A stretch of 64,000 nucleotides of DNA from Perkinsus olseni. Taxonomy: Eukaryota > Perkinsozoa > Perkinsida > Perkinsidae. Location of the stretch: the NCBI GenBank assembly GCA_013115135.1, contig JABANP010000149.1:1-64000 (forward strand). Reading direction: 5' to 3'. How positions within the stretch are numbered: position 1 is the stretch's first letter; the number at the start of each line of letters is the position of its first letter. The position numbers and the translations under genes were made by a program. This document shows positions 30,924 to 42,866 of this stretch, piece by piece. The notes beneath the pieces are model-generated. The model was not told the origin of the DNA. It did not search any database and saw only the letters and a list, made by a program, of their open reading frames with translations.

Positions 30924-33402
30924 CCTCAGGAAAACCGTCTGAGATCGCCGACGTCCACGGGCCGACCATCAAGTCGTTTGCCACATTAGCATAGACTATC
31001 CTTCGCTTGCACAACGCCAGCCCTCTGAGGGCGTCCTAGAAAGAGAATACGTGAACACGAACAGGGGAACCATGGGCATCACTAACGAGGAAAGTAGCCC
31101 GGGTCAAAAATTCCACGATATGAATTAGGGTTTTTCGACGAATCCAAGTCCAGTAATTCAGCTTCTCGCGGTGGATACGATTCTGAACTCGTATCTTTCA
31201 TAAATCGCACGCGTCGAGCTTGGATATCGATACGTCGCGACGCTCGTTCCCTTCCTCCAAAAGGTGCCAACTTCTCGAAAAAACCACCAAAAAAATATAA
31301 AAGTTTAAAAAATACCACGCTGTTCGACCGTCGAGCCTCGACCACATGAACGTTATGACTGCCGCTCATCACACGGTGGGGAGGTAATATGCAACTATCT
31401 CAAACTGCAGCCTACTGCAAACGACGGAATTCCAGGGAGACCCTCGAAAGTTGAGTGAATTGCTCACCTCATCAATGAGCCACTCCCCCAGGGTGTCCGA
31501 CCGCAGAAGAAGATCCGAGCCTGTCTTGCCGCTAACAACGAAGGCGCCAAACTGCACCACTCTGAACAAGGAGGGGAGGGATGAACGGCGACAACAACTC
31601 CAGCGAGGAAAACAGAGCACTACGACCACTGAGACACGGCCACTGTTGCGCACACGTCAGAAGAGTCCTACCCACGATGGTGCGTATCGAAACCGCAATA
31701 CGCTTCTTTAAAAGGCTCTGCTACGCTTCGCTATTCTACTTCTCTGTCACAGTAAGAACTATGGAGTCTCCGCTTTCTATTCATTGCTCGCAAGTCTACT
31801 TGCAAAGCGGAATTGTAAATATGAGAATATGCACCACTGAAGACGTTATTTCCTCCCAGAACAAGGGAATTTGCCCTCCGGAATGATTACAAAACGCTAG
31901 CTGCGACATAACATACTAAAACGGCTGAAAAGACGATGACTAAGCATCAAATTTCAGAGCTTTGAAAAAATCTAATCGGAGAGATGGCATCCAAGGCTTA
32001 CGCTGGCATTTCACGGAGACCAAGATGGGGCGTCGCAAAGGAGATGTAATTAACAGGAACCAGGCCCAAGCTGCCAACGGTCTTGCTCGGGTCACTGTAC
32101 GGATCTGATGGGAAAAGGAGATCCCGGGTTCTATCCCGGCATCCGGCAACTCCATAAAGTGTTTCCTTGCAGGCGAACAGCTACGAGGCGAAGATTATGA
32201 ACTTGCCCCACCGCCCACGAACGGCGAGAGATTTTCGGGTACGAAAATTCCCAAAAATTTGGTAGTGCAAGAAGGAACCGCTAATGAGGAACGAGACGAA
32301 AGTCGTTTGAGTTGCATATTCACTCACGAGAAGTACTGCCTTCGGGTCGTTCACCCGCAATTTTGTGGCGCGCGAAATCAGCAAGCTTCTCACATCGTGA
32401 TGGTTGTGCGGCGAGGAGTTTGAGAGCCGCTCGACAGTAGAGGCCTCCGAGAGAATGGCCGATGAGCGAGAGAAAACTCCCAGGCTCGCAGGTATCTTCG
32501 ATCAACCTGAACCGACACAGGTCAACCTATGATTAACAAGCTCACAAGAATCTTCAAGATTCACGCAAACGTTTGCTCTTAACGGAATTTTTCACCCAGA
32601 TAATCGCGAACGATTGGGGGTACTCACCGAAATAAATTCTCTCCGCCTTCCTTCACACCATCATGAGTCTTCCCAGTGTTCACGTTGGAGATGACTGTGA
32701 TGAGCTCGATCTCCTCGTGCGTCTCCGGGTCCACGTGAATGCCAGTACTGTCCGAGGCCCGCGTTTCACACTGTCCCAAGAGAGCCTCTCGGACGGCCAA
32801 CAAGTCGCTGTTGTGGCCCCATATACCGTGCTGAAGAGAGTGGGAATGATGAGTCAAATTAGATTTCTAATTCTAATAATCTAATACCACAAATCACGCA
32901 CTTCGTCTACGACAGATCACGATCAAACCCATCAACAACCCAATCATTCTCCCATGCGAACGATACCACTGCCAATCATTTCCACCCGCGATACCAGCGA
33001 ATGCCACATTTCGCACTGCACATCGCAGAGAACGGCACTTCGCGAATTGCGAATGAACCTCTACACGCACCACTTCGTATATAAGCGAAAAGAAACGATT
33101 CGTGTGATCCCCTCGCAAACCGACCGAGCAAAAAAAATGCATCAATAAAGTCGAGAAGGAAATGACGATTATGATGATGATTGGTTGCAATCAAAAATAT
33201 AGGTAAAAAATCATCCAACCTCACAGCCACGCGTATCCACCGCACTCGGAAGAATCTTGCGTCCTACCTGTAGAAATACGTAGTGTTTTCGTCGCCATTG
33301 ATGAACACTTTCCAAAGGCGGCGGCGGCACCGCGTCGTGGCGGTTCGCACTAGCCGGGATGGCGTCACCGGCGTCAACTGCCCGTACGCATGCACAGCTC
33401 AT
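30924..33402 (-). CDS. DUF676-type lipase/serine esterase, spliced (copy A)
   Basis: Exons fit phase: 33402-33268, 32830-32628, 32506-32355, 32104-32002, 31561-31468 and about 31034-30924. Exon 1 is unconserved and ends KHYVFLQ. Exon 2 begins HGIWGHNSDLLAV, the oxyanion strand of alpha/beta hydrolases, and ends THDGVKEGGENLF. Exon 3 carries the nucleophile elbow GHSLGGLYCRAAL. Exon 4 has NYISFATPHLGLREMPA, exon 5 SGKTGSDLLLRSDTLGEW and exon 6 RRIVYANVANDLMVGPWTSA, all in the order of the DUF676 (putative serine esterase) family. The Asp in ANVANDLMVG could be the acid. Later exons holding the catalytic His probably continue downstream (candidates at about 30640-30565 and 30195-30046). The substrate is unknown; a lipid ester is the family-level guess. 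Exons 1-4 are duplicated at 42867-44164. Confidence 0.8.
32100..32150 (+). other. tRNA T-arm-like sequence in lipase intron/exon 4 (unit A)
   Basis: The sequence CCCGGGTTCTATCCCGG (32123-32139) can form a T-stem, and a box-B-like GGTTCTATCC lies in it, followed by CATCCGGCA as a tRNA 3' end would be. It overlaps the acceptor side of lipase intron 3. The same sequence is at about 42988-43004 in unit B. Confidence 0.3.
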
Positions 33403-33745
33403 TTCGCTGGATGGAAATAATATACACTAACAAGCTGCACGGATGGCGGAATCGGGTAGCTTCCCAGACGTGTTCACGCAGGGTTACTAACCAAACCGAG
33501 CACTAGCGATAACAAGGATTCCCACAGTCAGGTCCCGTCGCCGCTCTACGACTGAGGGCCTGGAAAATGGCGCGACCGATACGGTGAGAAAAGGTTCACA
33601 AAGGCAAGAGAATCAGATGAGGTGTTTTCTGGCATGCACGATCGCGTCCGGGGGTTGCGGAATCACACATACCTAAACATACTAACCAACTTGAGACAAC
33701 CTGAGACACGCACGTCGTCGTGAGCATAAAAAATACTATCAGCAC

Positions 33746-33850
33746 ATGGAGAAAGCGCGAGCCCTGCTGGAACACAAGACCACTCATGATTCTAAGAAAA
33801 ACATTAAAATTGATGAAAGACAAAATCCTATCTACTTCCGCTTCAAGTGA
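33746..33850 (+). CDS. Small hypothetical ORF, plus strand (unit A)
   Basis: ATG at 33746 opens 34 codons of Lys/Glu-rich helix-like sequence (MEKARALLEHKTTHDSKK). In unit B the same start (44508) runs 114 codons because a small indel changes the frame after the first 28. Differing 3' ends argue for a spliced exon or for chance. No family is known. Confidence 0.2.
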   Translation: MEKARALLEHKTTHDSKKNIKIDERQNPIYFRFK

Positions 33851-33994
33851 CTTCGGCGATGTGTACGCGATCGGTTCTGATTACGCTCATAGTGGCTATA
33901 ATGGTGTCAGAAAAATGGTCAGAGAATCAGTACTCTCCAGGAAGAGCAGTTCAGCACCATACCTTTGGGCTGCGATCTCCGAGAAATATTTTCA

Positions 33995-34440
33995 TCATAG
34001 CGATGCTGCTACGTCCGGCCGCAGATCGATTACGCGGCGAATCACGGCCACCAACTGCTCAGTTGGTATCTTCGTCAGCTCTCCTACTAACGACTCGGGT
34101 TCAAACCCCACGGCTTCCTCCACTTCCTCTTGTTGCCCTCTTCAACGGCATTCACAGGAGCACCAACTTCATCATAAAGTGCCGACAAATCCGCCAGCTC
34201 CCCCAAATCTCCATGCGGGTTGAACTCAATCTCCGGCACCGAATCCCGCGCAGGTTCGATCCCCACCACCGGCATCTCATCAAACCCTTCGTCCACAGCC
34301 GGCCCACGCGGATCAGCATGGATAGGCCGCGCTAACAACTCATCGAGCGCTGGCGAGCTGCTAACCGTTCGACCACGAGTTCGCGACTTCATCACGTTGG
34401 AGCCGGTGGATCTCCGACGCCCACACGTAGCCGCGGGCAT
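33995..34440 (-). CDS. Acidic protein, C-terminal part (copy A)
   Basis: From the ATG at 34440 (MPAATCGRRRST) the frame passes an Arg-rich start, a long acidic linker (GIEPARDSVPEIEFNPHGDL) and, after a one-base shift near 34139, ESLVGELTKIPTEQLVAVIRR, ending at TGA 33997-33995. The last block has the pattern of the three-helix NET domain found after bromodomains (xLxxxIxKLPxExLxxVIxxI), but this is a weak match seen by eye. The 1-base shift is absent from copy B, where C4 replaces C3, so it is likely an indel error or a copy-specific mutation. A further exon (AARLQKTTDVTSIRFASPVS, 35053-34887) may belong upstream. Confidence 0.4.
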
Positions 34441-35279
34441 GACCTGGAAGATGCGCAAAAATCGTTTTCTTTTTCCATATTATTTGATTCATCTTCATGA
34501 GGAGCGTGAAGCGTTTTCTCAGGCAAGTCCAGAAAATGAAGGTTTCCCAACGGAAAAATGCACGCTCCTTAGAGTTCATGGCGAAGCGCAGAATATTTTT
34601 TTGCCCAGTTTTGGAAGCGCGACTTGGACTCATAAATATAGGTTCGGAATGATCAGCTGCGAACTCGTCGGAAAAAGTAACCCCTCAGTTAGCGGCGCAA
34701 CCTTGCGCATTCTGAAACGACTCGTGCCGTAGCTCCGACGATAAGGGTGCGATTCACTTTGTGAATCACAAGAGGAAAATACTGGTATTTTTTTGACGAA
34801 AAACCTGTCCCGCTCGACAAAATCATATAACAGAATAGCACCTTATTAAACGAGAAAAAATGGTTATAATAACCAGGTTATTCAACCTCAACAAACAGCG
34901 CGACAGCGGAGGGGTCCGAGATTTCGGCGAGAGAGCAGGTCGCGAACATCCGTCGTCAATGACCCCTCCTGTTGAGGCAAGGCTCACCGGAGAAGCAAAC
35001 CGTATCGAGGTAACGTCTGTGGTCTTTTGTAGCCTCGCAGCCAAATCCCCGGACTGAAAGCATGGATTGAAAACAACTAGGACAACCGAGTCGAAATGTT
35101 ACCATACCATAACTCTCCCCAACGACCCAAACATTCAACGGTAACACTTCGCTCACGTTCCTAGCTTACTTGGTGCCTCCTCGGCGCATATCGTACCGGT
35201 GGGGATTCCGAGACGGTCAGGCCGCGACCAAACGTGACACTCCCATGAGGTCTTCTCAGGTACGTCGGATTATCTGAAA

Positions 35280-35560
35280 CCAAGTCGATAGAAGAGCAAT
35301 GATGAATCATCATTGATGATAATGATGACTATTCACAATCTTCATAACTGCAATTTAGCCACCTTCCGAGACAAAGATATTTTTCTCTCGTGTTCATAAT
35401 CTCAGATTTTGTCATGAAATAATTATGACCGAACTTCAGTGAATATAATAGTAATATCATAGCATGAGCAATATCATAACGTCATCATCACGACGCAATC
35501 ATGATAAATATTAGAGCAAAAAATTTGGACCGAAATTAATGACCGGCAAATGACAGTGTC
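35280..35560. other. AT-rich spacer with palindrome (unit A)
   Basis: AATGATGA-A-TCATCATT forms a 17-base near-perfect palindrome near 35298, followed by ATGATAATGATGAC and other ATCAT words. The same block is at about 46050-46300 in unit B. No gene is seen. Confidence 0.5.
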
Positions 35561-35959
35561 ATTACGACGCAAGTGCGCCTTCCTCACAAGAGATGTAGAC
35601 AGAATTACCACTGATCTTCGAACTGAGCATACCCTAAGGAGGGGCGGTCTCGTCCGCTACTTGCAAGGAGAAGTTCGGTCGCGGTTTTTCATTCATAGCG
35701 CCAAATGCTTCCGGGCGATGCTCAACCAGCGGCCAGCCGGTCGGATGCCTCTCAGCAGAAATGTCGAACTTTCGTCCTCGTACAACGTGTAAGAGCCCGC
35801 TCGCAGCCTCCTTCCCGTCGAATTCAAAATTCTGCTTAGAATTTTCCTTCAACGAAAGTCGACAACCATCAACACGCCCACCCGATTCGAAACAGGGCGA
35901 AAATCTCACCAGCGACAAAAATCGGAGAAAGCATAAGAAAATCTCAACTGTGCTTGATC

Positions 35960-38900
35960 GGTTCCCTACCTCCAAGTTGCTCTTCATCATCACGAAGGGC
36001 AGCAAACTCTTGGCCGGGGCTGAGCGTGGTCTTGATGGAATCCACCACTCTGGAAGCCCCCTCTTGTATAGCCTGACAAAAATAAAGGGAAAACGGCCAT
36101 TCGGTTTAGTTGAGACAAACCAGTCGTTCATAAAACTATTCTGATGAAAGTCGATTGAAAGTCCTAAAATGGGAAAACAGGTGAAAGTTGCCGCGCTAGG
36201 CGTCCTCAGTCCACACTAAACCACTCCCTGAGAGAGAAGACAGCCCCACCATCTGCAGGGTCTGAAGGCCCTGATCGGTGGGGTTAGTCAGTCTGAAGTT
36301 CAGACTGACTGCCTGCCAGATTACTAGATAGAGTTACCGTACGCTGAGTCCAGAAAAAACGCTGAGTCCAGAAAAACGCTGAGTCCAGAAAAACGCCGAG
36401 CCCAGAAAAACGCCGAGCCCAGAAAAACATATGGCCGAATCATTCTAACACAGAATGATTGGGACGCACCGGAAAGGCTCCTCTATTCAATCGCGGTAAG
36501 ACGCTGTCGAAGGGAATCGAAAGATACCCTTCAAGTGAAAAAGATACGCTCTAACTCGAGACAAAAGATACGTCCCCGTCGACGTCACCTGCATCCCACC
36601 TTGAAGAGCCGACTGCATGACGAGAAACTGAAATTAAACTCCGCTACGGAAGCGCAGGAAATCTTCCATCGCCGCCCAAAAAAACACAACACCAAATGGT
36701 CGTGTTTCGAAAAGACACCAGGCGCCATGACCAACCTAAGATACTCTCGCCCACATCAACCGCTCCTTCGCTCGCTGCTTCACCGAAGATACCACCTACG
36801 AGAGAACCGCTGACAGCGCAACGCGCCGATCGGACGCCACAGACCCGAGACTCGCCAACTCGATCATGAGACAAAACACAACATTCCCATGCGTGAAGAC
36901 CAGCCTAAACAACACTGATCTCGCAGCCCGCTCGTTATTGACATAAGTCTCGATGAATACACTGTGTTGTGGAAGCTACTTCCACAACTAACCGTGATGA
37001 GAGTGACTACGCAGACACTGAGCAGCCGCCTCGACAGTGCATCAGGCAGCTATCAGTCGGCGCGGAAGTTCCGTAAACACGAGCTTCTTCAACTCACCTT
37101 CAGCAAGGTATCCTCATCCTCCTCCACGACCGGCATCAGTGAGCTTGATACCAGCGCTCTCGATGCCCGATCGACGCCCCCTGTGCTCGCCAGCTTCCGT
37201 GTCAACATCAGCTCAGCCCGCAGCTCCTCCACCTCCTTGCTCAGTCGCTGCACCTTCCCACTCAAGCCCCCTTTACAAGCCCCTACGATCACAGTAAAAA
37301 CTCAGAAAGAGGTCTCCCAAGATCAATACCGGCCATCAGTCTCCGTCGAGGACGGGTCATCGAAAGTTGATGGTTCCATCGTCATCGCTAGTCGGAGAGC
37401 CGAGACGAGAGTATCCCGTTCCTCGCATGATCGCGGCGTCAGAACTATCTGATCGAAAGATCAGACCTACCTAGATACACCTAGACATCTTCGCTCTCTT
37501 GTGTCGGCCAAGCTGAATGAATATTTTTGGATCTTTTTCTCGCGACGAACATTTCAATGGTTCACACCCAGCACGCTGGTCAATGGCAAAATCATTTCCT
37601 CGCAACCAGTTCCCCGTCTTAGCTCAGAGTCAACCTAAGATACCAAACTCCCTTCCCTCAGTATTGGACCAGGCATGCCCCACTTATTGAATAGACAATA
37701 CCACATTTCGCCCTACAGTATGGTCCACTCGGTTGTCATCATCCATCGAGCAGAGCTCCAGTCCAACCTCCCATACATCCCCGCCATTACCCGGAAGCCC
37801 ACCTAGCAGGCCTCTCGTGAAGAGAGTACCTGCTTCGCGCAGGTCCTCGGCATTCGGAGGAGTCGCACCAGCCGTCAAAGGCCGCCGTGGTCGGCGGGCC
37901 CCTAGCAGTGGGTCGAGGCACAGCAGCGCTGAGTCACTGACGCTCTGTCCCTCTCACGAAACCAACGCCCGCTGTCTACGGCGTCTTGGCGGTTGATATG
38001 GGAAGTAACATATTAGCCTTGTTTCTGTGCCCGGAGAAAGCCACTTCACGCCATACAGATGAAAAGATGATCATGCTCATCCAATTTTTTCTCATCACCG
38101 TCAGTAAATCCGGTAAATTACGGAAAATTTTTTTGAGCGATTACCTCAGGGGCCACGTACGAGTAGCACGAGTCGACCTCAAGATTCCCAATCGCCTTAC
38201 AGTTGCCTAAATCGCTCAAACTTCTTATAGTCAAGTTCATCGTCAAAGGCATCCTCTTCACCAATTCTCCCTCGCTCAAAGTCTGCCACGCACAAAAATG
38301 TCAAACAAAACCTGCTTCGCTCCGCCCTATTACGCCATCACTCTGATAATCATACACGGAGAGCAGCCCAACTCCAACTTGGACGAGACGCTTCTCCCAC
38401 TGTCCCCGACGATGATCCAGTACCAGCACTGGCTGGTTGACCAGAATTCTCTGACAAAGCAAGGCCCTCTTCACAGTGCCGATGAGTAGACGGGACTCAT
38501 CAAAATTGTCGATGCTTGTAATCTATTTTTATGAGACTGATATGATCTTGGATGAATTATGGGTGATACCGCAATAACTACGGTCCACGCCACCGGACAA
38601 GACGACAGGCTTCCGAGAAGAGCATCATTCAACCTGGGAGTACCCAACAATGTTGGGCCAACATCGCGCGATAATCAATCAGTCTTATACACATTCACCT
38701 AGTGGATCCGTGAACCGAGTCTATGAATCCCCTGCAGAAGCCAAGCAGCTCATTCCGGGAAAATTCGGTAACAAACCCTATCACACTACCTCAATTTTCT
38801 TTCTCCCAGCCACGCGTCGCTCCGCTGCCAAAATCAGTACCTGCCGAATTTAGTATACCAGCACTAGCTCCTCTCGAGGATACTACATCCAGCTCTTGAA

Positions 38901-41130
38901 TAGTACTGCAGGATATGAGCAAACATCGACCAGTAGCATCATCAGGGATCTCGTCTCTCCTTCGGTTGGAGGTGGTGGAGGCCTACATCGCGCTGACTCC
39001 ACGTGAGCGGTTGATAATGTGAATGTAGCATAAATTTTAACATACATTAGTAAAAGCAACATATTTAAAAACGTACTACCAAAGAAACAGACCCGGGCTT
39101 GATCCAATACAAATCATAATTCTGACAAGCCATTCGTCCCCCTCGCCTCCAGCATATCCAAGGTCGACCCGTGTCAACCACAGAACAACCAACCCAAGCC
39201 TCTCTACCTCATCCGTCTCGACCGTAAACTGCACCGCATGCGGTCTTCCAACTTCCACCAGCCATTGTCGCCATGAAACTGGTAAGGTCCATTTCGATAT
39301 CACCTAAAAACTACTCAAATAGCGATCTTTCAAAAAAAACGTCCCGATACCATAGTCGCTACTTTATTTCCGGAGTTATGAGATACTCCCTGCTCACCTC
39401 GGTTATCCGCAGTTTCACAAGATTCTCCTGTTTCGGACTCCTCAGAATCACGACACCGCCCTCGTCTAAAGAACGAAGTCTCACGACTTTTCAAAACCGA
39501 TCATGCACGTTGCTCCCATACCACATTTCCTCGGCAAAGTCTGAACATATCCGCCTCGCGCTCTCACTGCTTGTAGAATAATTGAGCTGATAAAGCCTCA
39601 CCAGTATCAATACTACAACTTATGCAACCATCCTCGTAAACCTCAACTCATCTGTCTCACAATAAGGAAGCCCTCCAACGAAATTCTTTGAACGAATACC
39701 GGTATATGCCAGCTTAGCATGCAAATAACATTTTGTTGCTCAACCTCTGGATTTCTATTGAGACGTTAGACATATAATCAAGCTCAAACCATCTTACTCA
39801 AACCACGCATTTGTAGCCATCTTGGGCACAGGACCTCAGCGACCTCAAGGCTCAAGACGGCTACGAGCGATACGATGATCTATCACATGGAGTAGATACG
39901 AAAAAATAGACATATTCTTATCAAACAAGCACACAGAATTAGTGTACGCACTCCCTCCAACCCCTTCATTACCAATAATGATCTGATGCCACTTCCAGAG
40001 ACCGTTTGGTTGCATCAACTCAGCCCACATGCTGAACGGCGCGTCCACTGCCAAGGCGAGACTCTTATAAACCCTCCCTCCCCTGAACGCAGAGTGAAAG
40101 ACAACGATACCCCACTAAATTCAAATATTACAGCTTCGCCCGTATTCCGTAAAATTCACGTAAAATTACAGTTTTTCCTCAATTGCATATTTTGCAGATT
40201 GGATACAACATGTGCCACGTGCACGAATGTGGTCTACGTGGCATAGTGACTAATGATATCAGAGGAATAGAAAAAATGTCCTAGAGTTCTGCTAGGAAGT
40301 CAAGAGCATCACTGTGGAGGGCTCGAGAGCGCTACTCGATCTCTACCTCCCCTACTACCGGTCAGTCCCGCTTAGCCTCACTACCGTGCCTGCCATAGTC
40401 ATGCCTAATGATAATGAAACTGACAGGGAAAGATACCACATTCATGAGATCTCATACTGCTCACAAGAACTGCGCACTATTCAACACGACTTGAAAATAG
40501 CAGCTATTATGGAGCCGATAATAAACTTACTTTTTCCAACATTCACACTAGTTTAGAATGTATTCTTCAGCTTAGTCCAGATACGGTACCAAGCATGTGG
40601 CATTAAAACCAATCTAAATTATCTCCATTTTCCACCATATTACTTCATCTCACCTTAAGACGATAGGCCAACGCTCCGATACAAATTTTCAGTTGCTGAT
40701 TTGTGATTTACTATTTTCCGAGAGTCTCACCGAGAGGGGTAATTTTCACGCTCACAACCGATCGAAGCCAGAAACTCGTCTCTTCGGGAAACTACCGTAC
40801 TAAAACCTGCCAGCATCGAACCTGATACCTCCGCCTTACCAACACAACACCTTCCCCGGTCTAGTAACTATTCTCGCAGGAAATACTGCCATATTACAAG
40901 CCCGTATCGTCACATCCCCCGCATCCAGCCCAGCCCCTTTCAATGGAAGGTACAAAAATTCAACAGCAGTCTCGATGGTATCTGAACCGGAAAGAGCAAT
41001 CGAGTTTCACATGAGCGAACGAGGCCTCCTGCAAAGCACAGAGTGACCATCACTCTACCCACTGACGGAACCACGCTCAACCTCTGGTCTGTATAGCCAA
41101 ACTCAGGCCCCAGTTTTCGGGCCGCGAAAT
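35960..41130 (-). CDS. Long unidentified multi-exon gene (copy A)
   Basis: A run of minus-strand exons in one direction: GPEFGYTDQRLSVVPSVGRV (about 41110-41010), SLALAVDAPFSMWAELMQPN (about 40090-39973), DFAEEMWYGSNVHDRF and SLDEGGVVILRSPKQENLVK (about 39560-39398), WRQWLVEVGRPHAVQFTVET (39303 to about 39132), LVNQPVLVLDHRRGQWEKRL (about 38490-38312), GEEDAFDDELDYKKFERFRQ (38282-38201), AGATPPNAEDLREAGTLFTR (about 37890-37800), a coiled coil LSKEVEELRAELMLTRKLAS (about 37290-37095) and EGASRVVDSIKTTLSPGQEF (about 36075-35975). Several joins are in phase with GTAAG/GTGAG donors. It may be one large protein with a PH-like block (WEKRLVQVGVGLLSVYDY) and a C-terminal coiled coil, or two genes. 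No family is assigned. Confidence 0.45.
36286..36310. repeat. 12-bp-arm perfect inverted repeat (unit A)
   Basis: AGTCAGTCTGAA (36286-36297), central G, TTCAGACTGACT (36299-36310). It lies about 30 bases upstream of the minisatellite. Unit B has the identical palindrome at 46985-47009. Confidence 0.9.
36342..36428. repeat. Minisatellite, about 17-bp unit x5 (unit A)
   Basis: Five tandem copies of CGCYGAGYCCAGAAAAA. The first three read GCTGAGTCC, the last two GCCGAGCCC. Unit B carries five copies at 47045-47129 with a different order of variants, so the array has evolved since the duplication. Confidence 0.9.
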
Positions 41131-41316
41131 TGAGGTTTGGTCAATACCCCTCCCGTCCTCAGCGTCTATGACATTTCTTCCGCGGAAAAATGTAGTGAAC
41201 CATACCAGCCCCCGAGTCAAAGAGCAATTTTATAAAACTCCAGTTCACTCTCCCAGCTCGAGTGAACTTCCTCCAACGAGAAAACCAGCGACCCCGTCAT
41301 AATCCCCCCCCCTGTA

Positions 41317-41568
41317 CTACATCCCGATCGGGGATCTGCAGTTGGGGCAGACATGAATGACGTCCTTCAAATCGGAACAACAAAATGGTATCCAAAAAAA
41401 TAGCGGAACTGAAAAGACGCCAAAATCCCCGCATCCCACGCAGCGAGTATTATTACAAGTGCAGCAGAGTCCTGCCGCCGCGAAGAGAGTGCAAGCTCCA
41501 CTGCGATAATGCACTCTCGTAACCACCGTACACTTGCAAACTGGACACACCTGAAGGGCTTGAGACAT
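41317..41568 (-). CDS. LITAF-like zinc-ribbon membrane protein (copy A)
   Basis: Exons 41568-41457 and 41408-41317 join in phase to 67 residues, MSQALQVCPVCKCTVV to CPNCRSPIGM. The N-terminal CPVC knuckle, the hydrophobic stretch LFAAAGLCCTFPLFFWIPFC and the C-terminal CPNC knuckle preceded by DLKDVIH are the exact LITAF pattern, in which two half zinc sites meet around a membrane-inserted amphipathic helix. LITAF proteins sit on the cytosolic face of endosome/lysosome membranes. I used the ATG at 41568. Length fits a bare domain without the Pro-rich N-terminus of animal LITAF. Unspliced reading adds a spurious stretch at the intron. Confidence 0.85.
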   Translation of the reverse strand: MSQALQVCPVCKCTVVTRVHYRSGACTLFAAAGLCCTCNNTRCVGCGDFGVFSVPLFFWIPFCCSDLKDVIHVCPNCRSPIGM

Positions 41569-41764
41569 GAGCGCATTCGACGACGTCAAGGCTGCAATGT
41601 TAAGGACGGAAGTCAGGAGAGGCTATCAGGGAAATAAAGATGAGAGTTTTCGGGGGATCCGATTTTATTATTCGCGCACGCTCGGTGTTCGCGGCAGTAA
41701 GAATAACGAAGAGTATAATAATCTATTATCACCAACCCTAACTCCCATACTAAAATAAGATGAC

Positions 41765-41850
41765 ATCTGTGGGATTCGAACCCGGGAAGCTTTTGTTTGA
41801 CGCAGGACATACCGCAGTGAGCCCACCGTACAACCCTCACTACCATGGCA
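41765..41850 (-). other. tRNA-like sequence with box A and B (unit A)
   Basis: On the minus strand a box-A-like TGGGCTCACTGCGG is followed after about 35 bases by GGTTCGAATCC (41772-41782), a perfect box B. The spacing is tRNA-like, but the end TGTCATC has no 5' partner. A tRNA-derived SINE or a decayed tRNA gene would fit. The unit B copy has box B at 52347-52357. Confidence 0.4.
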
Positions 41851-41979
41851 ATAGGCCGGGATGTTGGTAAAGTGAGAGCCCCGCCACCGGATGCAATACG
41901 GTCCAGCGTAGCCTCTCCACCACTTATGACAGTAACATTGCCAGTTGCAACCTGACCGAAAAAATTGAATTAATTTTTC

Positions 41980-42296
41980 AGTGCAACCAAGAGAAGCTAC
42001 GGAACCCTTCATCACGATTCTTCGCGCGTTTCGGTGCAGGCCACGGTGCTGTTGTCAGTTGCACACTGATGAACAATTTCCGCTCAATTCTGCCGTCACA
42101 AAGAATGGGAAAACCAATCTCGTACGCTACCATTCAATAAAGGGGCAACCATCTTACAGTATTGTTATTGGCAGCAGGGACGAGGACGCCGCCAGCGATC
42201 TGATACCGTTGCCGAGCCTGATGATAATATACACTAACAAGGCGATAGTAAACAGCAGGAAACAACTGCGAAGGTTCTCCTACACGAGAGTTTGAA
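41980..42296 (+). CDS. Hypothetical 3' exon
   Basis: A plus-strand frame with coding-like composition (SYSIVIGSRDEDAASDLIPL, ending FSYTRV at 42295) without a convincing start. It is conserved in unit B at about 52640-52892 with a slightly different frame start. No family is recognised. Confidence 0.3.
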
Positions 42297-42408
42297 GGCA
42301 AACTGAGTCAGAAACCGAACAGCATTCTTGCATTCTTGGAGGATCTTACATTTCCCTAACGCTGCGCAAAACGCGTATTGTGTCTTCCTTTTCCGAGTAA
42401 CTCCCAAG

Positions 42409-42840
42409 ATGCTTCGCCTGATCATTTCTACCACTTTGTTCCTTCCCGCTGTGGGAACTCTGTCTCTCAGCAACTTCAACCCGGAGACGCATTGCGGTCG
42501 AGCTTACGCGGATGTGTTCCTCCACATCAACAAGAACGTGAAAAACGCGCCCGAGCTCATGTGCGCCGTGGTCACCAAAAAGAAGCCCAACTACGTGGTG
42601 CTTAGTAGAATTAAAGAAGACGACAAAGGCTTCATCCTCGACCGAAAGACCGACTTCTGTCCGACGCGGCCCGGTGATGATGGTCTCTTTCGCATCGCCT
42701 CTGTGCACTGTGACCCCGACGGCAAGACCCGGTCATTCAACTTCACCTACCTTCCCGGAATGCACCGCCGAAGCAGCATACAGATGAAGGGAGCTGAGGA
42801 CGCGATAGACTTAGCTGTGCCGAGCTTTGACAAAATATAA
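42409..42840 (+). pseudogene. Secreted-family protein, N-terminal part cut by the duplication junction
   Basis: ATG at 42409 opens a signal peptide (MLRLIISTTLFLPAVGTLSL) and a mature part with Cys residues, a GLFRIASVHCDP motif, and GMHRRSSIQMKGAEDAIDL. After DLAVP the sequence leaves the family and becomes the lipase intron of unit B, reading five more codons to a stop at 42840. The gene at 53349 continues the family sequence from the same point, so this copy has lost its C-terminal half. Relatives lie at 55202 and 56451. A 143-residue truncated secreted product could still be made. Function is unknown. Confidence 0.75.
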
Positions 42841-42866
42841 TAAGAGGGATGGCATCCAAGGCTTAC

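Larger units (their letters stand above)
31960..42825 (+). repeat. Direct tandem duplication, unit A
   Basis: About 10.8 kb that recurs head to tail as unit B. Offsets between matching points fall from 10,865 near 32000 to about 10,630 near 39900, which shows accumulated small deletions in B. The left edge lies in lipase intron 4; the right edge lies in the coding region of the secreted-protein gene at 42409. Edges are good to about 20 bases. Confidence 0.92.

Noticed and set aside
31940..32155. Minus-strand frame beginning MELPDAGIEPG
   Set aside because: The start is translated tRNA-like DNA; the real coding here is lipase exon 4 in another frame (FATPHLGL).
36342..36428. CRISPR-like array
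   Set aside because: Units are adjacent with no spacers and the genome is eukaryotic; it is a minisatellite.
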